From Solirubrobacter phytolaccae (lineage in GTDB: Bacteria > Actinomycetota > Thermoleophilia > Solirubrobacterales > Solirubrobacteraceae), in assembly GCF_027587195.1 (NCBI RefSeq), contig NZ_JAPDDP010000038.1, forward strand, positions 1 to 64,000: a stretch of 64,000 bases of DNA, in the 5' to 3' direction. Position numbers and translations under genes: made by a program. The first letter of the stretch is position 1, and each line of letters opens with the position of its first letter. Below, piece after piece: positions 1-7,480 of this stretch. Below the pieces are notes generated by a model. That model ran no database searches. It saw nothing but the letters and a program-made list of their open reading frames with translations, and was not told the DNA's origin.

Positions 1-52
1 TGGCCTCCGACTTGCCCGGCCCGGCGCGCGCGGCCCGCCAGGCGCGGCGCGA

Positions 53-1027
53 CTACGCGGCGCCCAGGGCCGCGAGCAGCCGCGTCGTCGCGGCCTCGTC
101 GCGCAAAGTCACGCGGACGTGGCGGTCTGAGCCCCATGCGCTGCCCGGCGCGACGTAGATGCGCGCCGCGGCCAGCGCTTCGGCGTTTGCTTCGAGCCAG
201 ACGTAGGGACCGACACCGTCGACGACCCGTGGGCCCAACGCGTCGACCAAACGCGCGCGTTCGCGCTCGACCTGCTCGCGTCGGCGGGCCACGCCGGGCG
301 CGCCGTTCTCCACCGCCCAGAGCGCGCCCGCGACGGCGGCCGCGCCCACGCCGAGCACGGGCGCCAGGGGCAACTCGACGCCCGTGCCGACGATCGCGTA
401 GCCCACTCGGAAGCCGGCCATCGCGTGCGCCTTCGAGAACGAGCGGACCTGGATCACGCGCGGGTGGTCCACGATCTCCGCGCCGCCCGGGAGGAAGTCG
501 GCGAGCGCCTCGTCGACGATCAGCCAGTCGTCGCCCGGCTCGAGCGCGGCGACGGCGCCGGTCGGGTCCGCGGGACGCGTGAGGACCGTCGTGCGGCCCG
601 GCTCCGCGCGCTCGACCGGTACGGGTCGCGCGCCCGCCTCCTCGACGAGCGCCGGCAGCCACTGCCAGCCGGGCCAGACCAGCGCGACCTCGCCCGTCGC
701 GACCGCGCGCACCGCGGCGCGCAGGAGCTCGCTCGCGCCGTGGCCGACGACGACCCGCGCGGGATCCACGTCGTGCGAGGCGGCGATCGCCTGCCGCAGC
801 GGCCCCACGTCCGGGTACTCGTTGACCGCGCGGCGCAACGCGAACGTCGCGGCGTTGACGATCTCCGGATGCGGCGGGCCGTGCCAGGCCGCTCCGCTCA
901 GGTCCAAGGCCGGTTGCTCGACCACGTCGCGCGCCCGCTCGTCGTCGCGCCGGGCGCGCAGCTCGGCGGAGACCTCGTCCGGGGAGAGCTCGTCGAACTG
1001 CCGGTAGTAGCCGAAGAGCTTGCGCAT
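53..1027 (-). CDS. PLP-dependent class I/II aminotransferase, HisC/CobD-like
   Basis: 324 residues from the ATG at 1027; a longer upstream reading frame exists but is shadow sequence of the neighbouring gene. Fold-type I features are visible: the Asp of VDEA near residue 172 (pyridine nitrogen contact) and the Schiff-base Lys in SFSKAHAMAG near residue 199, followed by a GFRVGY motif. These resemble histidinol-phosphate and threonine-phosphate aminotransferase-like enzymes. The usual NPNNPTG loop is shortened to PADPTG. The start overlaps the stop of the upstream membrane-protein gene as TGATG, so the two are probably translationally coupled. Substrate cannot be assigned; no his or cob genes are nearby. 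Confidence 0.85.
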   Translation of the reverse strand: MRKLFGYYRQFDELSPDEVSAELRARRDDERARDVVEQPALDLSGAAWHGPPHPEIVNAATFALRRAVNEYPDVGPLRQAIAASHDVDPARVVVGHGASELLRAAVRAVATGEVALVWPGWQWLPALVEEAGARPVPVERAEPGRTTVLTRPADPTGAVAALEPGDDWLIVDEALADFLPGGAEIVDHPRVIQVRSFSKAHAMAGFRVGYAIVGTGVELPLAPVLGVGAAAVAGALWAVENGAPGVARRREQVERERARLVDALGPRVVDGVGPYVWLEANAEALAAARIYVAPGSAWGSDRHVRVTLRDEAATTRLLAALGAA

Positions 1028-1500
1028 CAGCCGGGCGCGAGCGAGGGCGCCGGACCTTCGAGCACGAGGAACCAGACGCCGAAGGCGATCAGCGCGACCA
1101 CGGCGGTGACGGCGAAGATCCGGGCCACCAGCCCCTCGCGCTGGTCGTGACCGGCGGCACGGCGCAGCAGTCGCCACACGCGATCCAGGCGATTGGCCAG
1201 CGCCAGCGTCACCAGCAGCGACGCCAGGATCCCGAAGAACGCGACGACGATCCCGAGGAAGTCGTTGTCGGCGTGGTAGGAGACCTGCGACGCGATCCAC
1301 AGCCAGGCCACCGGCTGCGGTCCCCACACCGACAGGCACAGCAGCGTCTCGACCACGAGCACGAGGAACGCGAGCAGCCCGTCCAACCGCCGGCGACCGG
1401 CGCCGCCGCGCTGAGGATCGCCGCGGTAGTGCAGCGGCCCGGTACCCGGACGGCGCCCGATGAAGAGCCCGCCCGTGTCCGTCGGATCGTTGCGCGCCAC
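1027..1500 (-). CDS. Small multi-pass membrane protein, unknown function
   Basis: 157 residues from a GTG at 1500. The soluble N-terminus (NDPTDTGGLFIGRRPGTG) precedes about three to four hydrophobic segments, with an aromatic WIASQVSY stretch between them. I recognise no named domain. The start was chosen because a TATCCT box (minus strand, 1508-1513) lies seven bases upstream, the leaderless spacing seen repeatedly in this window; earlier in-frame codons give an Arg/Glu-rich shadow sequence. It precedes the aminotransferase with a TGATG overlap and is divergent from the gene at 1528. Confidence 0.7.
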   Translation of the reverse strand: MARNDPTDTGGLFIGRRPGTGPLHYRGDPQRGGAGRRRLDGLLAFLVLVVETLLCLSVWGPQPVAWLWIASQVSYHADNDFLGIVVAFFGILASLLVTLALANRLDRVWRLLRRAAGHDQREGLVARIFAVTAVVALIAFGVWFLVLEGPAPSLAPG

Positions 1501-1527
1501 GACGCTGAGGATACGATCAACGACCGC
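1501..1527. promoter_or_regulatory. Compact divergent promoter with overlapping -10 boxes
   Basis: Only 27 bases separate two divergent GTG starts. TATCCT on the minus strand (1508-1513) sits 7 bases from the start at 1500, and TACGAT on the plus strand (1512-1517) sits 10 bases from the start at 1528. The boxes overlap, so simultaneous initiation in both directions looks sterically hard. Confidence 0.5.
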
Positions 1528-1983
1528 GTGAGCCGGCACAACAAGAGCAAGCGCCGGGCCCGCTCGAAGGCGACCGCGCCGCAGGTGCCGCCGCGGCCGC
1601 CGCGGCGCGTCGACGAGCGTCCGGACCGGGTCAACGCGCCCTGGCATCCGTTCCCGCTGGTCGAGATCAGCGTCCTGATCGGGATCGTCTGCATCGTCCT
1701 CGGGCTCTTCCGCACCGACGAGACGGGTGGTCGCGTGCTGCTCGCGCTGGGCGTCGCCCTCGGCGCGCTCGGCGGGCTGGACACCAGCCTCCGCGAGCAC
1801 TTCGCCGGCTACCGGTCGCACGCGCTCGTGCTGGCGGCGTTCCCGGCGGTCGCGACCGCCGCGATCATCGGCCTCGCGCACGCCCCGCTGTACGTGATCG
1901 TGCCCGTGATGCTGGGCGTCTTCCTGGTGGCGTTCGTCGCCCTCAGACGCGTCTGGGAGCACAAGCAGCGCGTGCCCGCGTAA
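1528..1983 (+). CDS. Small basic-N-terminal membrane protein, unknown function
   Basis: 151 residues from GTG 1528. The first 40 residues are strongly basic and proline-rich (HNKSKRRARSK, then PRPPRR), followed by about four hydrophobic helices (for example SVLIGIVCIVLGLF and YVIVPVMLGVFLVAFVAL). The tail is basic (RRVWEHKQRVPA). The basic N-terminus suggests a cytoplasmic face touching lipid or nucleic acid, but that is inference. It is divergent from the membrane protein at 1027-1500. No family recognised. Confidence 0.7.
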   Translation: MSRHNKSKRRARSKATAPQVPPRPPRRVDERPDRVNAPWHPFPLVEISVLIGIVCIVLGLFRTDETGGRVLLALGVALGALGGLDTSLREHFAGYRSHALVLAAFPAVATAAIIGLAHAPLYVIVPVMLGVFLVAFVALRRVWEHKQRVPA

Positions 1984-1993
1984 ACGAAGCGCC

Positions 1994-1999
1994 TATCCT
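1994..1999 (+). promoter_or_regulatory. Leaderless-type -10 box (TATCCT)
   Basis: Eight bases upstream of the GTG at 2008 and just after the stop of the preceding gene; no Shine-Dalgarno sequence is present. Confidence 0.45.
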
Positions 2000-2007
2000 T
2001 CCGCCGC

Positions 2008-2445
2008 GTGTCGGACGACAAGCGCATGCGGCTGCGTGGGTTGCACCACGTCACCGCCATCAGCAGCGACATCGAGCGCACCATCGCGTTCTACCGCGAC
2101 ACGCTCGGCCTGCCGATCGTGCACGACGCCGTTTCGGATGACGACCCGGATGCCCGCCACGTGTGGGTCGACGCCGGCGACGGCAGCTACCTGAGCTTCA
2201 TGGAGTACGCCAGCCTGCCCGAGGGCGTCGTGGGCACGGGCTCGACGCATCACTTCGCGCTCCGCGTGGAGACGAGCGACGAGCAGGAGGCGTGGCGCGA
2301 CTATCTGCGCGAACGCGACGTCGACTGCACCGACGTGCTCGACCGTGGCTCGTTCCGCTCGATCTACATCCGCGATCCCGACGGCCACGTCGTGGAGATC
2401 GCCACCGCCGGGCCCGGCTTCGGTGCCGGCGGGCCGTCCGCGTAA
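2008..2445 (+). CDS. VOC superfamily (glyoxalase/dioxygenase-fold) metalloprotein
   Basis: 145 residues from GTG 2008. The vicinal-oxygen-chelate pattern is clear: LHHVTAISSD at the first strand (metal His), a second His in THHFALRV after the helix, and the closing Glu in GHVVEIAT. The length matches a single two-module VOC domain. IRDPDGHVVEI is typical of glyoxalase/bleomycin-resistance and ring-cleaving dioxygenase relatives. Substrate is not predictable. It is monocistronic, convergent with mihF and preceded by a leaderless -10 box. Confidence 0.85.
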   Translation: MSDDKRMRLRGLHHVTAISSDIERTIAFYRDTLGLPIVHDAVSDDDPDARHVWVDAGDGSYLSFMEYASLPEGVVGTGSTHHFALRVETSDEQEAWRDYLRERDVDCTDVLDRGSFRSIYIRDPDGHVVEIATAGPGFGAGGPSA

Positions 2446-2474
2446 CGGACGAGCTCGCCGACACCGCAACCTTC

Positions 2475-2810
2475 CTAGGCCGCCATGCGGTCCTGGTCGC
2501 CCGTGAGGCGACCGGCCAGCTCTTTGCGCTGACGCTCGGTCATCGAGCCGATGGTCTTGGTCTCGAGCATCGAGATCGAGGTCAGGAACCGCCGGCAGCG
2601 CGAGCGCCCCCAGCGATGCTGGCTCATCAGCAGATCCGCGATGTTCATGCTCTCGGCCTCCCACGGGCACTCGAGCACGATTCCGGCAACCGTCGCCTCA
2701 CCATCCGCCACCTGGCGCTTGAGCTCGGCGCGCGCCAGGCGCACACGGTTGGCCTGCTCCAGCGCCCGCATGTGCTGCGGCGGCGCAGGGGCTATCGCAG
2801 ATGTTCCCAT
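2475..2810 (-). CDS. mihF: Actinobacterial integration host factor (mIHF-type nucleoid protein)
   Basis: 111 residues. The basic helical N-terminal half (RVRLARAELKRQV) is followed by a helix-two-turn-helix segment (NIADLLMSQHRWGRSRCRRF), the layout of the mycobacterial/Streptomyces mIHF family, whose members are about 105 residues and bend DNA. The family is restricted to Actinobacteria, so it helps place the organism. Translation is leadered: GGGAGG stands four bases before the ATG at 2810. The tail (ERQRKELAGRLTGDQDRMAA) is basic and acidic mixed. It stands alone downstream of the serine-palmitoyltransferase-like gene, separated by 279 bases. Confidence 0.85.
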   Translation of the reverse strand: MGTSAIAPAPPQHMRALEQANRVRLARAELKRQVADGEATVAGIVLECPWEAESMNIADLLMSQHRWGRSRCRRFLTSISMLETKTIGSMTERQRKELAGRLTGDQDRMAA

Positions 2811-3089
2811 CGAACCTCCCCGCTAGTAGTCCGCCCGCCGCGATTCAGCAGGCGTCCATTCGTTTTACGTACGTTCGGTCGATCGCGCGCGCAGACCAGT
2901 CTGACAACGCCCGACAGCGTCGCCCGACCTCGTCGGCCCGTTGAGTGTCCCGATCAACGGGCCCCGCGTGCAGCATCCAACCGAGTCAGCAGGCTAGCCG
3001 CGCTGCACCCGATCCGGCAACGCTCAACCACCCTCAAAATCAGCAAAGAGCATGGTTTTTAGTCGCGATGTAACCGTCCGGTGAATGTG
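2811..3089. other. Intergenic region upstream of mihF, low coding content
   Basis: No gene is visible. It is less GC-rich than its surroundings near 2850-2875 (TTCGTTTTACGTACGTTC, containing the palindrome ACGTACGT at 2867-2874) and near 3030-3065. It must carry the mihF promoter on the minus strand and the 3' end of the serine-palmitoyltransferase-like transcript. Confidence 0.5.
2935..2963. repeat. Perfect 10-bp inverted repeat / hairpin upstream of mihF
   Basis: GGCCCGTTGA and TCAACGGGCC flank a 9-base loop. It lies about 125 bases upstream of the mihF start and about 130 bases after the previous stop. No T-tract follows on either strand, so it could be an operator or a factor-dependent terminator. 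Confidence 0.5.
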
Positions 3090-4337
3090 CTATGCGCCTG
3101 GTGCGGGCAGCGCGCCATGCTCGGATTCGAATTTCTGCTTGACGTTTTCGAACGCGTCCAGCGCTCGGTCGAGCACGGCCTTGTCGTGGGTGGCCATGAC
3201 GCTCGTCCGCAGCAGCGCGCCGCCGGGCGGGACGGCCGGATGGATGGCGACGTTGACGTACACGCCGGCGTCGTAGAGCGCGCGCCAGAGCAGCACGGCC
3301 TTCCAGTCGTCCTCGACGAGGACGGGCACGATCGGCGTGATCGCCGGCTCGCCCCGCACCACCCGGAACCCCAGCGACTCCAGGCCGCGGCTCAGGTACT
3401 CGCCGTTGTCAAGCACGCGTGACAGCAGCTCCGGGCCCTCGTCGGAGCGGATGATCCGCAGCGCGGCCAGCGCGGCGCCGACCGCCGCCGGCACGCCCGA
3501 CGCCGTGAACAGGAACGCTCGCGAGGAGACGCGCAGGAAGTCGATCACCTCGTGCGAGCCGGCGATGAAGCCGCCGCACGACGCGAGGGACTTGCTGAAC
3601 GTGCCCATGCGCAGGTCCACGTCGGCCTCGACGCCGAACAGCTCCGAGACGCCCGCACCGCGCGCCCCGAGCACGCCGGCCCCGTGCGCCTCGTCGACCA
3701 TCAGCCGTGCGCCGTAGGCCTTGCACAGCTCGACGATCCGCGGGAGCGGCGCGATGTCGCCCTCCATGGAGAAGACGCCGTCGACGACCACCAGGACGCC
3801 GCCACCGTCCTCCACGGCGCGTCCGAGCATCTTCTCCAGGCGATCCAGGCGCCCGTGCTTGAACGGGCGCAGCTTGGCCTTGGAGATCAGGCAGCCGTCG
3901 AGGATCGAGGCGTGGTCGGCGCTGTCGACGATCACCGTGTCGCCCGGGCCGAGGATCGTGCCGAGCGTGCCGACGTTGGCCTGGTGGCCGGTCGAGAAGA
4001 CGATCGCCTCCTCGGTGCCCATCCACTCCGCGAGCTCGGCCTCCAGCTCCAGGTGCAGGTCGAGGGTGCCGTTGAGCAGGCGCGAGCCGGTCAGGCCCGT
4101 GCCGTACTTGTCGAGCGCGTCCCGGGCCGCGGCCTGCACGCGCGGGTCGGCGGTGAGGCCGAGGTAGTTGTTGGAGCCGAGCATGATCCGCTCGGCGCCC
4201 TCCATCTCCACGATCGGCCCCGCAGGGCCTTCGAGGCGCCTGAAGTAGGGCAGCAGGTCGGCCTCGCGGGCGGCGCGCAGCTGCTCGGCGCGCTCGTGCC
4301 CCCGGACCTTCGCGAAGACATCGATGGCTGTCGGCAT
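3090..4337 (-). CDS. Alpha-oxoamine synthase, serine-palmitoyltransferase-like
   Basis: 415 residues from ATG 4337. AOS-family enzymes condense an amino acid with an acyl-CoA or acyl-ACP by decarboxylation. Landmarks: SNNYLGL near 55-61, TGSRLLNGTLDLH near 83-95, the ring-stacking His in DSADHAS (about 142), DEAHGAG at 215-221, and the PLP Lys249 in GTFSKSLAS. The TFSKS form matches serine palmitoyltransferase rather than the TLGKA form of ALA synthase and KBL. BioF or KBL remains possible, but no biotin or threonine genes are near. It is divergent by 17 bases from a GNAT-like acyltransferase and a fatty-acid hydroxylase, which supports a long-chain-base role. Confidence 0.75.
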   Translation of the reverse strand: MPTAIDVFAKVRGHERAEQLRAAREADLLPYFRRLEGPAGPIVEMEGAERIMLGSNNYLGLTADPRVQAAARDALDKYGTGLTGSRLLNGTLDLHLELEAELAEWMGTEEAIVFSTGHQANVGTLGTILGPGDTVIVDSADHASILDGCLISKAKLRPFKHGRLDRLEKMLGRAVEDGGGVLVVVDGVFSMEGDIAPLPRIVELCKAYGARLMVDEAHGAGVLGARGAGVSELFGVEADVDLRMGTFSKSLASCGGFIAGSHEVIDFLRVSSRAFLFTASGVPAAVGAALAALRIIRSDEGPELLSRVLDNGEYLSRGLESLGFRVVRGEPAITPIVPVLVEDDWKAVLLWRALYDAGVYVNVAIHPAVPPGGALLRTSVMATHDKAVLDRALDAFENVKQKFESEHGALPAPGA

Positions 4338-4340
4338 TGC

Positions 4341-4346
4341 TAGGGT
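4341..4346 (+). promoter_or_regulatory. Leaderless-type -10 box (TAGGGT) of the acyltransferase gene
   Basis: Eight bases upstream of the GTG at 4355, inside the 17-base gap to the divergent gene. No Shine-Dalgarno sequence fits the plus-strand start. Confidence 0.5.
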
Positions 4347-4354
4347 CCGCCTCC

Positions 4355-5479
4355 GTGAGCGTGGTCGTCCGTCCGGTCTCCTCTTGGCGAGACCGCCGGG
4401 AGTTCGTCGAGCTCCCGTACCGGCTGCACTCTAACTCTCCGGTGTGGGTGCCCCCGTTGCGTCTGGAGCGGCACATCTTCCTGCTGCGCTCGCAGAACCC
4501 GCTGTTCAAGCACGGTGACGCGCAGCTGTTCCTCGCCTGGCGCGACGGCCGCGTCGTCGGTCGCATCAGCGCCCAGTTCGACGAGCTCTACAACGCCCAG
4601 CACGAAGACCTGACGGGCATGTTCGGCTTCCTGGAGTTCGAGGACGCGCCGGACATCGTCGCGCCGCTGCTGGAGGCCGCCGCCTCGTGGCTGCGGGCCC
4701 AGGGCCGCGACCGGATGATCGGCCCGATGGACTTCACGATGAACGACGAGTGCGGCGTGATGGTCGACGGCTTCGAGCGGATGCCGTTCGTCAAGCAGCC
4801 CTGGCACCCGCCGTACTACGGGGTCCGGTGCGAGGAGGCGGGGCTCGAGAAGGCCGTGGACCTCTTCATGTACGAGCTCGTGATCTCCGACCGCTCGAAG
4901 ATCCTGCCGGTCGTCTTCAAGCTCGCCGAGCGCGTCCAGAAGCGGCACAAGATCACGATCCGGCGCATGTCGCGGCGCTCGCTGCGGCGCGACATGGACG
5001 CCTTCGCGGCCGTCTACAACGAGGCCTGGAGCGACAACTGGGGCTTCGTGCCGTACACGAAGCCCGACCTGGACGCCTACGCCCAGGAGCACCAGCTCGT
5101 CTTCGACCGCAACTGGTACATGGTCGCCGAGACCGAGGAGGGCGAGACCGCCGCGGTCGCGATCACGGTGCCGGACATCAACCAGGTGCTGGTGAAGATG
5201 AAGGGCCGCCTGCTGCCCTTCGGCTGGTTCCACTTCCTGCGCAAGAAGTGGATCATCGACCGGGTTCGAGTCGGCTTCCTCGGCGTCAAGCACGCCTACC
5301 AGCACACGGGCGTGGCCGCGGCGCTGTACGTCGAGCACTTCGACACCGCCTCGCGCACGCCGCAGAAGTGGGGCGAGATGGGCTGGATCCTGGAGTCCAA
5401 CCACAACATGAACAAGGCGATGGAGGCGATGGGCGGCCGCGTCGTGCGGCGTTTCCGGGTCTACGAACGGGCCTTGTAA
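4355..5479 (+). CDS. GNAT-fold acyltransferase-like protein, candidate bacterial ceramide synthase
   Basis: 374 residues from GTG 4355. It opens with DRREFVELPYRLHSNSPVWVPPL and continues through AQLFLAWRDGRVVGRI, a pattern of the large two-lobed GNAT-like proteins. The C-terminal half (GFLGVKHAYQHTGVAAALY, then WGEMGWILESNHNMNKAME) looks like an acyl-CoA N-acyltransferase core with its Asn-rich exit. In Caulobacter, N-acylation of the sphingoid base is done by an unusual acyltransferase (bCerS). Assignment to that role here rests on the flanking serine-palmitoyltransferase-like and fatty-acid 2-hydroxylase-like genes, not on a diagnostic residue. Another lipid or amine acyltransferase is the alternative. 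Confidence 0.6.
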   Translation: MSVVVRPVSSWRDRREFVELPYRLHSNSPVWVPPLRLERHIFLLRSQNPLFKHGDAQLFLAWRDGRVVGRISAQFDELYNAQHEDLTGMFGFLEFEDAPDIVAPLLEAAASWLRAQGRDRMIGPMDFTMNDECGVMVDGFERMPFVKQPWHPPYYGVRCEEAGLEKAVDLFMYELVISDRSKILPVVFKLAERVQKRHKITIRRMSRRSLRRDMDAFAAVYNEAWSDNWGFVPYTKPDLDAYAQEHQLVFDRNWYMVAETEEGETAAVAITVPDINQVLVKMKGRLLPFGWFHFLRKKWIIDRVRVGFLGVKHAYQHTGVAAALYVEHFDTASRTPQKWGEMGWILESNHNMNKAMEAMGGRVVRRFRVYERAL

Positions 5480-5482
5480 GGT
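5477..5482 (+). promoter_or_regulatory. Leaderless-type -10 box (TAAGGT)
   Basis: Overlaps the stop codon of the acyltransferase gene and ends seven bases before the ATG at 5490, so the hydroxylase may have its own promoter as well as readthrough. Confidence 0.4.
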
Positions 5483-5489
5483 TCCCCTT

Positions 5490-6104
5490 ATGGATCGTTC
5501 GGAGTTCTTGAAGGCCTCTCCGCCGATGTTCAAGTCGGGGCTGTTGGACAAGTTCACCCGTGTCCATCACTTCGTCCCGATCGTGATCTTCCTGCCCGCG
5601 ATCGTCGTGCTCTTCGCGTTCGGCGTCGATCGCCTCGGGCTCTTCCGCTCGCTCGGCTTCGTGGTCGGCGGCTACTTCTTCTGGACGCTCGCCGAGTACT
5701 GGATCCACCGCGTGGTGTTCCACTTCGAGCCCGAGTCGGGCGTCGGTGCACGCCTGCACTGGATGGTCCACGGCGTCCATCACGACCATCCGAACGACCC
5801 GCTGCGGCTCGTGATGCCGCCGGGCGCCTCGGTGCCGCTGGCGCTGATCTTCTACGCGCTCTTCTGGTTCGTGCTGGGCGCGGACCGCGCGTTCGCCTTC
5901 GGCGCCGGCTTCCTCGGCGGTTACCTCGCTTACGACATGATCCACTACGCCCTGCACCACCACACGCCGAAGTCCCGCTTCGGAAAGTGGCTGCGGGAGC
6001 TGCATATGCGTCATCACTTCCAGGACGACGAGCGCGGCTTCGGCATCAGCGCCCCGTACTGGGATCGCGTGTTTGGCACGATGCATGTCCGCCGGGGACG
6101 GTAG
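5490..6104 (+). CDS. Fatty-acid hydroxylase superfamily protein (FA2H/Scs7-like)
   Basis: 204 residues. The di-iron histidine clusters of the membrane desaturase/hydroxylase superfamily are all present: His73 and His78 (WIHRVVFH), His90/94/97/98 (HWMVHGVHHDH), His152/156-158 (HYALHHH) and His172/175/176 (HMRHH). Four hydrophobic helices separate them. The compact size and the HHDHPNDP and DRVFGT signatures resemble fatty-acid 2-hydroxylases acting on ceramide acyl chains. It starts 10 bases after the acyltransferase gene. In this context it could make 2-hydroxy acyl chains; carotenoid hydroxylase is the alternative. Confidence 0.75.
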   Translation: MDRSEFLKASPPMFKSGLLDKFTRVHHFVPIVIFLPAIVVLFAFGVDRLGLFRSLGFVVGGYFFWTLAEYWIHRVVFHFEPESGVGARLHWMVHGVHHDHPNDPLRLVMPPGASVPLALIFYALFWFVLGADRAFAFGAGFLGGYLAYDMIHYALHHHTPKSRFGKWLRELHMRHHFQDDERGFGISAPYWDRVFGTMHVRRGR

Positions 6105-6107
6105 TGT
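6102..6107 (+). promoter_or_regulatory. Leaderless-type -10 box (TAGTGT)
   Basis: Nine bases upstream of the GTG at 6117 and overlapping the preceding stop codon. Confidence 0.4.
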
Positions 6108-6116
6108 CTCTCCTTC

Positions 6117-6407
6117 GTGGTTGAGGAAGACGGAGAAGTCGCTGAGGGCGAGGTCGTCGACGGCCTGCCGGTCGTCACGGACGCCGGCGTAGTGCAGGAA
6201 CCGGCTCCCGCGGGCGCGCTCTCCGTGCCCGGCGTGCAGGCCGCCGCACTGGCAGCAACGGGTTTTGTCGCGGGCGCCGCGACGGTCGCCGTCGTCAAGC
6301 GTCACCGCTCCAAGAAGGCGGCGAAGAAGCGCAAGTCGGGCCCACTCGGTGAGATCGTCGGCTCGAACTCGTTCCTCATCGACGTCCACCTGCTCCGCCG
6401 CAACTAG
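6117..6407 (+). CDS. Small acidic/basic single-helix protein, unknown function
   Basis: 96 residues from GTG 6117. An acidic N-terminus (VEEDGEVAEGEVVDG) is followed by one Ala/Gly-rich hydrophobic stretch (AAALAATGFVAGAATVAVV), a very basic patch (KRHRSKKAAKKRKSG) and a short tail. This is compatible with a single-pass anchor with a cytoplasmic nucleic-acid- or phospholipid-binding patch. No family recognised. It follows the hydroxylase by 12 bases and may belong to the same lipid locus. Confidence 0.65.
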   Translation: MVEEDGEVAEGEVVDGLPVVTDAGVVQEPAPAGALSVPGVQAAALAATGFVAGAATVAVVKRHRSKKAAKKRKSGPLGEIVGSNSFLIDVHLLRRN

Positions 6408-6409
6408 TC

Positions 6410-7480
6410 GTGTTGCAGCCGGCCGCGCACGCCGGACGGGGCGCCGCGCCCGTCCGTGCTCGCCGTCAGAGCGCGTCGCCCGCGGCGCTGCCCGTGCTCG
6501 TGCGGGAGGTCGTGGAGCCGCGCTGGCCGCACTTCCGGCTCGGGCCGCCTTCGCTGGACGGCCTCACGCGCCGCCGCGGGAACGGGCTCATCCGGCTGCT
6601 GCACGTGGACGGGGCGCCGGTGCTCGTCGCCGTGTCGGGCACGGTGTTCGCGGCCCGCGCGGTGGATGAGGCGTCCGCGCGCGAGGGCATCGCGCGGATG
6701 CGCTTCGCGACGGGCATAGACGACGACCTCGCAGAGTTCCACGCCCGCTTCCGCGACGACCCGGTGCTCGGTCGCGCGATCCGCGCGCGGCCGTGGCTGC
6801 GCGTGCGACGCAACCCGACGGCGTTCGAGTCGCTCGCGTGGGCGATCACCGAGCAGCTGATCGAGGTCGTCCGCGCCAACGCGATCCAGCGCCGCCTCGT
6901 GGCCGCCCACGGGCGCCGCCACGGCCTGTTGCGAGACTCGCCGGAAGCCGAGACCGTCGCGGGCCTCGCCCCGGCGGAGATCGACGCGTGCGGGCTCGCG
7001 CCGAAGCGCACGCTGGCGCTGCGCCGGGCCGCGCGCGAAGTCGCCGCGGGAAGGGTCGCGCTCGCGCGCCGGGCGGAAGGAGCGCCCGCGGCGACGGCCA
7101 CGCCCGCGCGCACCGCCCGGCTGGCCGACGGCCCGCGGGCCGCGCTCGTCGCCGGGGCCCACGGGGCGGACTTCGCCCGGTTGCTGGCGATCCCCGAGAT
7201 CGGGACGTGGACGGTCGAGATGCTCGCCCTGCACGGGCTCGGGCGCCTCGACGTGGTTCCCGCCGGAGACCTCGGCTACCTCAAGCTGGTCGGCCGGCTG
7301 CAGACGGGCAACCCGCGCGCCATCGCCGACGAGGACGAGGTGCGCGGGTTCTTCTCCGCCTACGCGCCGTACGCGGGGATGGCCGCCCAGTACCTCAGCG
7401 GTCCCGCGAGGACTCTGCCAGCCCCTCGCCGGGCAGGAACTCGTTGGTCAGCGGGCTCGCCTCGGACGGCGGCCGCGTGA
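6410..7480 (+). CDS. HhH-GPD DNA glycosylase, 3-methyladenine glycosylase II (AlkA)-like
   Basis: About 356 residues from GTG 6410. The helix-hairpin-helix and catalytic loop are seen as IPEIGTWTVEMLAL followed by an Asp in VVPAGDLGYLK, the HhH-GPD arrangement where that Asp activates base excision. AFESLAWAITEQLI matches the AlkA core helix. It excises alkylated bases in base-excision repair. The last 86 bases overlap the convergent binding-protein gene; the C-terminal tail past SGPARTLP is probably not conserved. The N-terminal 30 residues are low complexity, so the start is uncertain. Confidence 0.75.
   Translation: MLQPAAHAGRGAAPVRARRQSASPAALPVLVREVVEPRWPHFRLGPPSLDGLTRRRGNGLIRLLHVDGAPVLVAVSGTVFAARAVDEASAREGIARMRFATGIDDDLAEFHARFRDDPVLGRAIRARPWLRVRRNPTAFESLAWAITEQLIEVVRANAIQRRLVAAHGRRHGLLRDSPEAETVAGLAPAEIDACGLAPKRTLALRRAAREVAAGRVALARRAEGAPAATATPARTARLADGPRAALVAGAHGADFARLLAIPEIGTWTVEMLALHGLGRLDVVPAGDLGYLKLVGRLQTGNPRAIADEDEVRGFFSAYAPYAGMAAQYLSGPARTLPAPRRAGTRWSAGSPRTAAA

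Noticed and set aside
136-1150. Open frames on the plus strand opposite the aminotransferase
   Set aside because: Arg/Pro-rich shadow translations of the minus-strand gene with no domain pattern; typical of high-GC antisense frames.
3090-4337. Annotating the AOS enzyme as KBL or BioF
   Set aside because: TFSKS around the PLP lysine and the lipid-enzyme neighbours fit serine palmitoyltransferase better, though it is not proven.
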